In this document: piece after piece, positions 13,295 to 18,751 of the stretch
Layout of the letters: every line of letters begins with the position of its first letter
Numbering within the stretch: position 1 is the first letter of the stretch
NCBI RefSeq assembly: GCF_000955955.1
Contig: NZ_JYJG01000381.1
Location: 1 to 24,020 of the forward strand
Direction: 5' to 3'
Length of the DNA stretch: 24,020 nucleotides
From: Lentzea aerocolonigenes
GTDB taxonomy: Bacteria; Actinomycetota; Actinomycetes; Mycobacteriales; Pseudonocardiaceae
Program-made: the position numbers and the translations under genes
Notes under the pieces: model-generated
Told to the model about the DNA's origin: nothing
The model's database searches: none
The model's input: only the letters and a program-made list of their open reading frames with translations

Positions 13295-14764
13295 GTGAGC
13301 GCACCTAGCGCCAGCATCTCCGCACAGGACAAGGGATTCTTCGGTCACCCCCGAGGCCTGTCCACGCTGTTCTTCACCGAGCTCTGGGAGCGGTTCTCCT
13401 ACTACGGGATGAAGGCCATCCTCGGCCTCTACCTGTGGACGGCCGTGGCCGAGGGCGGGCTGGGCGTCGACAAGACGCTGGCCCTGTCCGTCGTGGCGAT
13501 CTACGGCACCGCGGTCTACATGTCCGGTGTCGCGGGCGGCTGGCTCGCCGACCGCGTGTGGGGCGGCCAGCGCGCCACGTTCATCGGTGGCGTGCTGATC
13601 ATGTGCGGCCACATCTGCCTCGCGCTGCCCATCGGCATCACGGGCGTCTACCTGGGCCTGATCTTCATCGTCCTCGGCACGGGTCTGCTCAAGCCGAACA
13701 TCTCGACGGTCGTCGGCGGCCTCTACGAGCAGCACGACACGCGTCGCGACGCCGGCTTCACGGTCTTCTACATGGCGATCAACATCGGCGGCTTCGTGTC
13801 GCCGTTGATCACCGGCGCGCTCGCGGACGGCATCAGCTTCCACGCGGGCTTCGCGGTCGCCGCGGTCGGCATGGCGCTCGGCCTGATCCAGTACCGCATC
13901 GGGCGCAAGCACCTGCGCGGGTCGGCCGCCGTGGCGCCGAACCCGTTGCCCGCGGCCGAGAAGGGCCGCATCTACGGCCTCATCGCCGGCGTCGTCGTGG
14001 TGATCGCCGCGCTGGCCGTGCTGTCGTACGTGCTCGGTGACGTCGAGGGCGTCATCCTGATGATCAGCATCATGTCGATCGTCCTGCCGATCACGTACTT
14101 CACCGTGATGCTGCGCAGCAAGAAGACGCTGCCTGTCGAGAAGCCGCGCGTTCTCGCGTACATCCCGCTGTTCATCGCGGCCGCGATGTTCTGGCTGATC
14201 TTCGAGCAGAGCGCGTCGGTCATCGCGGAGTTCGCCGACTCGCACGTCGACAACCACGTGTTCGGCTGGGAGTTCCCGATCGCCTGGTTCCAGTCGATCA
14301 ACCCGATCATGATCATCGTGCTGGCGCCGGTGTTCGCGTGGCTGTGGCTGAAGCTGGCCGACCGCGCGCCGTCCACGCCGCGCAAGTTCGCCGGTGCGCT
14401 GGTGCTCGTCGGTCTGTCGTTCGTGCTCATGTACTTCGCGAGCAACTCGGCCGCCGACGGCAAGGTGACGCCGCTGTGGCTGGTCGTGATGTTCCTGATC
14501 ATGACGTGCGGTGAGCTCATGCTCTCGCCGGTCGGCCTGTCCGTCACGACGAAGCTGGCGCCCAAGGCGTTCGCGTCGCAGACGATGAGCCTGTGGTTCC
14601 TCGCGGTGTCGGCCGGTACCGGTGTGGCCGCGCAGCTCGTGAAGTTCTACACGACGAGCCCGTCGGCGTACTTCTTCACGCTGGGCGGCGCGGCGGTCGT
14701 GCTCGGTGTCGCGCTGGCCGTGGCCGCTCCGGCGATCCGCAAGCTGATGGCGGGCGTCGAGTAA
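13295..14764 (+). CDS. POT/PTR-family proton-coupled oligopeptide transporter
   Basis: 489 aa with about 14 membrane segments. The hallmark E1xxE2R region (TELWERFSYYGMKAIL) is in helix 1. Further POT signatures are AIYGTAVYMSGVAGGWLADR, FIVLGTGLLKPNISTVVGGL, FTVFYMAINIGGFVSPLITG and, near the end, TCGELMLSPVGLSVTTKLAP. It imports di- and tripeptides with protons across the cytoplasmic membrane. The GTG at 13295 is chosen because AGAGGA (13282-13287) lies 7 bases before it; an in-frame ATG at 13247 would add 16 residues without a ribosome site. In this window it could take up peptides released by the secreted S8 protease, although the genes are 7 kb apart. A terminator hairpin follows. Confidence 0.94.
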   Translation: MSAPSASISAQDKGFFGHPRGLSTLFFTELWERFSYYGMKAILGLYLWTAVAEGGLGVDKTLALSVVAIYGTAVYMSGVAGGWLADRVWGGQRATFIGGVLIMCGHICLALPIGITGVYLGLIFIVLGTGLLKPNISTVVGGLYEQHDTRRDAGFTVFYMAINIGGFVSPLITGALADGISFHAGFAVAAVGMALGLIQYRIGRKHLRGSAAVAPNPLPAAEKGRIYGLIAGVVVVIAALAVLSYVLGDVEGVILMISIMSIVLPITYFTVMLRSKKTLPVEKPRVLAYIPLFIAAAMFWLIFEQSASVIAEFADSHVDNHVFGWEFPIAWFQSINPIMIIVLAPVFAWLWLKLADRAPSTPRKFAGALVLVGLSFVLMYFASNSAADGKVTPLWLVVMFLIMTCGELMLSPVGLSVTTKLAPKAFASQTMSLWFLAVSAGTGVAAQLVKFYTTSPSAYFFTLGGAAVVLGVALAVAAPAIRKLMAGVE

Positions 14765-14775
14765 GTCCTTGGCAC

Positions 14776-14831
14776 AAGGCGAGAGGGAGGCCCGTCGCGG
14801 CGGCGGTGCGGCGGGTCTCCCTCTCTGCCTT
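14776..14831 (+). terminator. Long GC-rich terminator hairpin after POT transporter
   Basis: GAGAGGGAG (14781-14789) pairs with CTCCCTCTC (14817-14825), and CCCG with CGGG inside it. AAGGC (14776-14780) and GCCTT (14827-14831) extend the stem outward past one bulged T. It begins 12 bases after the stop. Confidence 0.8.
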
Positions 14832-14884
14832 CAAGGATGCACTACGGAGATGTGTCATTGGGGCACGAACATTGCTCCAGACAG

Positions 14885-14938
14885 GTGAAGTCGAGCACGT
14901 GCTGCGACGGATTTCGCCCCAAGTCAGCTCGACTTCAC
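14885..14938. repeat. 12-bp perfect inverted repeat at the P450 3' end
   Basis: GTGAAGTCGAGC (14885-14896) is the exact reverse complement of 14927-14938, with a 30-base spacer. The right arm encodes the last four residues of the P450 (VKSS); the left arm lies beyond its stop. It is probably the P450 terminator, perhaps generated by inverted duplication of the gene's own end. Confidence 0.6.
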
Positions 14939-16210
14939 GGCCAGTGACCGTTTGGTTTCGTTCGCCCGCACCGGAAGTCGCAACGCGCCGCGGATGAGCT
15001 TCGACTTCCGGCGCGACACCGGACCGTCCGGCGCGAGGTTCGGGAAACGCTTGAAGAGCTCGTGCAACGCGATGGCGCCCTCGATCCGGCTGAGCCCCGC
15101 GCCGATGCAGTAGTGGATGCCCGCGCTGAACGCGAGGTGCTCGCGCGCGTTGGACCGCGTCGGGTCGAACTTCAGCGGGTCGGAGAAGACCCGCGGATCC
15201 CGGTTGGCCGCCGCGAGCATCAGCATCACGGGCATGCCCTTGGGGAGCGAGACTCCCGCCAGTTCGAGACGTTCCTTCGGCCAGCGGATCGTGTACTGGA
15301 CGGGCGGGTCGAGCCGCAGCACCTCCTCGACGAACCCCTCGGCGTACTCGGGGCTCTGCGCGAGCGGCGCGATGGTGTGCGGGTTCTCGAACGCCTTCAG
15401 CACGCCGTTGCCGATCAGGTTGACCGTCGTCTCGAACCCGGCGAACAGCAACAACCCAGTCGTGGCAACGAGATCCTCGCGGCTGAGGTCCGCGTGCTGG
15501 GTGAGCAGGTGGCTGACGATGTCGTTCTGCGGGTTGCGGCGGCGCTCGTCCATCAGGACGTCGATGAAGTCGTTGTACTCGATGATCGTGTCGTGCAGGT
15601 TCTTCAGCTGCTTGTGCGACCACACGCCGTCGAGCGTCTCCGCGAGAGCGCTGCCCCAACGGGCGAAGGTCGGCTTGTCGTCGTCGGGCACGCCGAGCAG
15701 GTCCGCGATGACCTGCATGGGCACCTGGGACGCGAACTCCGTGACGACGTCGAAGTGCCCGTCCAGCCCGTCGAGGTACTTCGCGACGATCTTCTGGATG
15801 GACTCGGTCCGGTCCTTCAGCGCCCGCGGGGTGAAGAACGGCTGGACGAGCTTGCGCAGCCGGGTGTGGTTCGGCGGGTTCATCATCAGGAACGAGTCCT
15901 GCACCGGGTTGACGATCTTCTCGCCGTCCTTGACCAGCGTGATCGGCACCATCGACGCCTCGTCGAACGTCATCGTGAGGAACCGGCCGTCGCGCAGCAC
16001 CGAGTCGCAGATCTCGCGGGACGTCGTGACGTACGCGCCCATCCTGCTGCGGACCATGTCGCCCTTGGCGCGCACCTGCTCGTACATCAGGTACGGGTCC
16101 CTGTTCGGCGGCGACGTGATCACCTTGGCGTACGGGTCACCGATGAGCGCATAGCCGCGCAGGAGTGTGCGCACTGCGAAGAACTGGGCGGCGGTCTTCA
16201 GCGTGGACAT
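14924..16210 (-). CDS. Cytochrome P450
   Basis: 428 aa, soluble bacterial class I P450. Seen in order: C-helix MNPPNHTRLRKLVQPFFTPR (110-129), I-helix AGFETT (257-262) with the oxygen-activating E/T pair, K-helix E296-VL-R299, and heme loop FSAGIHYCIGAGLSRIEG with proximal cysteine C368. It is a monooxygenase needing ferredoxin and a reductase, neither of which is encoded nearby. Sequence alone does not give the substrate; steroid, fatty acid or polyketide-like hydrophobics are typical. It follows a TetR gene by 31 bp on the same strand and is presumably in its operon. An SDR lies upstream, a frequent partner for oxidising hydroxylated products. Confidence 0.95.
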   Translation of the reverse strand: MSTLKTAAQFFAVRTLLRGYALIGDPYAKVITSPPNRDPYLMYEQVRAKGDMVRSRMGAYVTTSREICDSVLRDGRFLTMTFDEASMVPITLVKDGEKIVNPVQDSFLMMNPPNHTRLRKLVQPFFTPRALKDRTESIQKIVAKYLDGLDGHFDVVTEFASQVPMQVIADLLGVPDDDKPTFARWGSALAETLDGVWSHKQLKNLHDTIIEYNDFIDVLMDERRRNPQNDIVSHLLTQHADLSREDLVATTGLLLFAGFETTVNLIGNGVLKAFENPHTIAPLAQSPEYAEGFVEEVLRLDPPVQYTIRWPKERLELAGVSLPKGMPVMLMLAAANRDPRVFSDPLKFDPTRSNAREHLAFSAGIHYCIGAGLSRIEGAIALHELFKRFPNLAPDGPVSRRKSKLIRGALRLPVRANETKRSLAVKSS

Positions 16211-16241
16211 GGGTCCACCCTGCGGCTTACGTGAAGAAGCT

Positions 16242-16835
16242 TCAAGAGCTCCGGCGGTGCCGGCGCACGGTTTCTTCGACGAGGTCGAGCACCGGCTCCA
16301 TGTCGTCCGCGGGCAGGCCCATGGCGAGGTGCGAGACCAGGCCTTCGAGGACCAGTTCCAGGAAGCTCGTCAGGACGGTGACGTCGACGTCGTCACGCAG
16401 GTTGCCGGCTTCGCGCTGCCGGATGAGGCGTTGGCGGGTGGCGGCGGTGAGTTGCTCTGACCGTTCCGCCCAGCGCGCCCGGAAGTCGGGGTCGGTGCGG
16501 AGCCTGCGGGAGACTTCCAGACGGGTGCCCAGCCAGTCCGCCGCGTGCTCTTCTGTCCGCTTCTCCGGTTCGTCGAGAAGGTCGCGCATGACCTGGACGA
16601 GGCCTTGTTCGGCCACCACGTCGGCCATTCGCAGCGCGTCGTCCTCGGCGAGAGCGAGGAAGAGCGACTCCTTGTCGCGGAAGTGGTGGAAGATCGCGCC
16701 GCGGGAGAGTCCCGTCGCCTCCTCGAGACGGCGTACCGTGGCACCCTCGTAGCCGTGGCGCGCGAAGCAGGCACGCGCACCGTCGAGGATCTGACGGCGG
16801 CGGGCGTCGAGGTGGTCCTGGCTCACCCTGGGCAC
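16242..16835 (-). CDS. TetR-family regulator resembling AcnR
   Basis: 197 aa from GTG at 16835 (start MPRVSQDHLDARRRQILDGA). The DNA-binding domain runs through CFARHGYEGATVRRLEEATG, LSRGAIFHHFRDKESLFLAL. This N-terminus is strikingly like the aconitase repressor AcnR of corynebacteria and mycobacteria, but no aconitase gene is present; it sits in front of a P450. An upstream TTG (16871) would extend it into the operator, so the GTG is preferred, although neither has a good ribosome site. A 24-bp perfect palindrome lies 31 bases upstream, so autoregulation together with the P450 is likely. It could be an AcnR paralogue with a new ligand. Confidence 0.9.
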   Translation of the reverse strand: MPRVSQDHLDARRRQILDGARACFARHGYEGATVRRLEEATGLSRGAIFHHFRDKESLFLALAEDDALRMADVVAEQGLVQVMRDLLDEPEKRTEEHAADWLGTRLEVSRRLRTDPDFRARWAERSEQLTAATRQRLIRQREAGNLRDDVDVTVLTSFLELVLEGLVSHLAMGLPADDMEPVLDLVEETVRRHRRSS

Positions 16836-16866
16836 CTGCAGATGGTCGCAGGGCAGGGACGGGAAA

Positions 16867-16890
16867 TCCAATCCGTACGTACGGATTGGA
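16867..16890. promoter_or_regulatory. 24-bp perfect palindrome, TetR operator
   Basis: The left half TCCAATCCGTAC is followed directly by its exact reverse complement, with core CCGTACGTACGG. It lies between the SDR stop (16899) and the TetR start (16835) on the minus strand. It is the probable autoregulatory operator for the TetR-P450 pair. Confidence 0.8.
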
Positions 16891-16898
16891 CGGCTCCA

Positions 16899-17699
16899 TC
16901 AGTGTGATCTTCCGCGACGGGCCATCCAGCCCATGAACCGGACCATCGAGCGGCGCGGCAGGAGCTTGCTCAGGATGGCGAGCGGCCGGCCGTTGGTGAT
17001 CACCGACGGGGGCGCGGACCGGCGGTCGAGCGTGTCGAGCGCGATCTTCACGACCTGCTCGGGCGTCGCCCGTTTCGTGCCGTAGTCGGCGGACTGGCTG
17101 CCGGCCACGTCGTAGAACTCGGTGCGGGTGGCACCGGGGTTCACGGCCAGCACGCGCAGGCCGGTGCCGCGGGCCTCCTCCCACAGCGATTCGGTGAAGC
17201 TGAGGACGAAGGCCTTGGTGGCGCCGTAGACGCTCATGTACGGGGTCGGCTGGAAGCCCAGCAGGCTCGCGACGTTGATCAGCACGCCGTTGTCGATGCG
17301 GCTCAGCGGGTCGATGTAGGCGCGGCTGAGGTCGACCAGCGAGGCGATGTTCAGCGCGATCATGCTCTGCAGCCGGTCGGGATCCTCGTCGGTGAACGCG
17401 TCGTGGGTGCCGAAGCCGGCGTTGTTGACCAGTCCGGTGGCGTGGATGCCGCGGGACTCGAGTTCGGCGCGCAGCGTGCGGCCGGCGTCGGGCCGGCCCA
17501 GGTCGCGGGCGACGGCGGTCACCGTGACGCCGTGGGCGCGGGTGAGTTCGGCGGCCAGGCTCTCGAGCCGGTCCGCCCGGCGGGCGACCAGCACGAGGTT
17601 CGCGCCGCGGCCGGCCAGCTGGCGGGCGAACTCGGCGCCGAGGCCGGAACTGGCGCCGGTGACGATGACGGTCTGGCGGCGGTAGTCGATTCTGCTCAT
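16899..17699 (-). CDS. Short-chain dehydrogenase (classical SDR, DltE-like)
   Basis: 266 aa from the ATG at 17699 (MSRIDYRRQTVIVTGASSGL). TGASSGLG (14-21) binds the cofactor; NNAG (92-95), S145, Y158-x3-K162 (YGATK) and NPG (187-189) complete a classical SDR. The R40-R41 after strand 2 (VLVARRADRL) favours NADP(H). The substrate is unknown. The open frame continues to 17858, but that part overlaps the divergent promoter and TetR gene and has no SDR homology. It is divergent from a TetR gene, with a 15-bp palindrome between them. It may be cotranscribed with the downstream TetR-P450 genes (gap 63 bp, containing the other operator). Confidence 0.92.
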   Translation of the reverse strand: MSRIDYRRQTVIVTGASSGLGAEFARQLAGRGANLVLVARRADRLESLAAELTRAHGVTVTAVARDLGRPDAGRTLRAELESRGIHATGLVNNAGFGTHDAFTDEDPDRLQSMIALNIASLVDLSRAYIDPLSRIDNGVLINVASLLGFQPTPYMSVYGATKAFVLSFTESLWEEARGTGLRVLAVNPGATRTEFYDVAGSQSADYGTKRATPEQVVKIALDTLDRRSAPPSVITNGRPLAILSKLLPRRSMVRFMGWMARRGRSH

Positions 17700-17721
17700 G
17701 TCATTCACTGTACGCACGGAT

Positions 17722-17736
17722 TTGCACTGAGTGCAA
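17722..17736. promoter_or_regulatory. TetR operator in SDR/TetR divergent region
   Basis: TTGCACTGAGTGCAA is a perfect 15-bp palindrome midway between the SDR (17699) and TetR (17773) start codons. An additional GTGCAC half-site-like element lies at 17741-17746. This type of TGCACT/AGTGCA site is common for TetR proteins. Confidence 0.8.
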
Positions 17737-17772
17737 CAGAGTGCACGGTGTGATGTGACGTACCATCTGTGC

Positions 17773-18354
17773 ATGGTCCAGAAACCTCTTCGGGAACAGA
17801 CCCGCTCCGTGGTCCGCTCGTTGCTCGCCCGGACGGCGATCGAGCTGTTCTCCGCCAAGGGTTACGACAACACGACCCTCGAAGAGGTCGCCGTCGCCGC
17901 GGGCGTCTCCCGGCGGACCTTGTTCAACTACTTCCGCAACAAGGAGGACCTGGCGCTCGGCAGCCTGGCCGAACAGGGCGAACTGATCGCCGCACGCCTC
18001 GCGGAGCGTCCGGCCGGCGAGGACGCCTGGACGGCGCTGCGTGCGGCGTTCCAGGTGCTCGAGGAGATCGACATGACGGCCGAAGGACGCCTCGAGTTCA
18101 TCACGCTGCTGTTCGGCAACAACTCCCTGCGCGCCGGCCACGCGGAGAAGCAAGCCCGCTGGCAGGACCTGTTCGCGCCGCTGATCGAGCCACGACTGCC
18201 CGATTCCGGCCGCCGCGCTCTGCAGGCCCGCGCGATCGCGGCCGCCGCGATCATCTGCCTGCAGACGGCCAACGAGGAATGGGTGCGCCTGGGCGGGCGG
18301 GCCGACCTGTTCGACCTCTACGACACCGCCGTGCAGGCCGTCCGCCACGCGTGA
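17773..18354 (+). CDS. TetR/AcrR-family transcriptional regulator
   Basis: 193 aa from the ATG at 17773 (MVQKPLREQTRSVVRSLLAR); the frame is open to 17731 but that would run into the operator. The helix-turn-helix is clear: TAIELFSAKGYDNTTLEEVA, VAAGVSRRTLFNYFRNKEDL. The C-terminal domain has an AEGRLEFITLLFGN segment and a helical IAAAAIICLQTANEEW region. It is divergent from the SDR gene and probably represses both through the TTGCACTGAGTGCAA palindrome. The ligand is unknown but is likely related to the SDR substrate. Confidence 0.93.
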   Translation: MVQKPLREQTRSVVRSLLARTAIELFSAKGYDNTTLEEVAVAAGVSRRTLFNYFRNKEDLALGSLAEQGELIAARLAERPAGEDAWTALRAAFQVLEEIDMTAEGRLEFITLLFGNNSLRAGHAEKQARWQDLFAPLIEPRLPDSGRRALQARAIAAAAIICLQTANEEWVRLGGRADLFDLYDTAVQAVRHA

Positions 18355-18425
18355 GGTTGATGTTGCCCGTTCGGCGTCGCGTGTCCGAGTGGCGCAGGGG
18401 AACCGACCTGAGATGATCACGCGCC

Positions 18426-18578
18426 ATGACGACTCAGGAGATCATCAAGCTGTCGGCGCTCGCGGAGCGCCTCGGGTGGCAGCGGCGTGAGTCGACAGGC
18501 GTCCACCTGGTCGATCTGCTCGTGAGCCGGACGGTCACCGATCTCATCGCCGCTCTGGCTCAGAACCGGGACCTGTAA
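18426..18578 (+). CDS. Small hypothetical protein (50 aa)
   Basis: An open frame of 50 codons beginning MTTQEIIKLSALAERLGWQR and ending ALAQNRDL. Forty-three of the 50 codons end in G or C, matching the coding bias of the neighbours, and the frame lies in an otherwise empty gap. The predicted protein is helical and charged, with a basic WQRRES stretch and no signal peptide. There is no good ribosome site; TGAGAT 8 bases upstream of the ATG could be a -10 box of a leaderless transcript. I do not recognise the family and assign no function. Confidence 0.5.
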   Translation: MTTQEIIKLSALAERLGWQRRESTGVHLVDLLVSRTVTDLIAALAQNRDL

Positions 18579-18597
18579 CGGACCCCGGCACGGGTTC

Positions 18598-18611
18598 GGT
18601 AAGCGCTTTCC
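18598..18611. promoter_or_regulatory. LacI-type operator-like site upstream of modular dehydrogenase
   Basis: GGTAAGCGCTTTCC is palindromic except for one pair and shares the AGCGCT core of the operator before the GH62 gene. It lies 19 bases upstream of a TTGACA box. Confidence 0.5.
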
Positions 18612-18629
18612 CGCACTTCGCACTGGGGA

Positions 18630-18659
18630 TTGACAGAGGTTGTCATGCGATGGTGTGAT
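18630..18659 (+). promoter_or_regulatory. Putative sigma70-type promoter
   Basis: TTGACA (18630-18635), 18-base spacer, TGTGAT (18654-18659). The -35 is a full consensus and the -10 matches 4 of 6. It overlaps TGACA-N5-TGTCA (18631-18645), a further possible operator. It points at the modular dehydrogenase gene with a leader of roughly 85 bases. Confidence 0.55.
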
Positions 18660-18669
18660 CTGCGCGACA

Positions 18670-18683
18670 GACAGGAAACTTTC
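18670..18683. promoter_or_regulatory. Motif shared with chitosanase upstream region
   Basis: GACAGGAAACTTTC differs by a single base from GACAGGTAACTTTC at 12511-12524, before the chitosanase. The GAAACTTTC/GAAAGTTTC core suggests a common repressor, possibly CsnR-like. Here it lies just downstream of the putative promoter, a position suited to repression. Confidence 0.55.
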
Positions 18684-18751
18684 TATTCAATAACTGAATT
18701 CCGCCGCCGCGTTGAGTGATCCCCCCTACCCGTCTTGTGGGAGGCACAACA

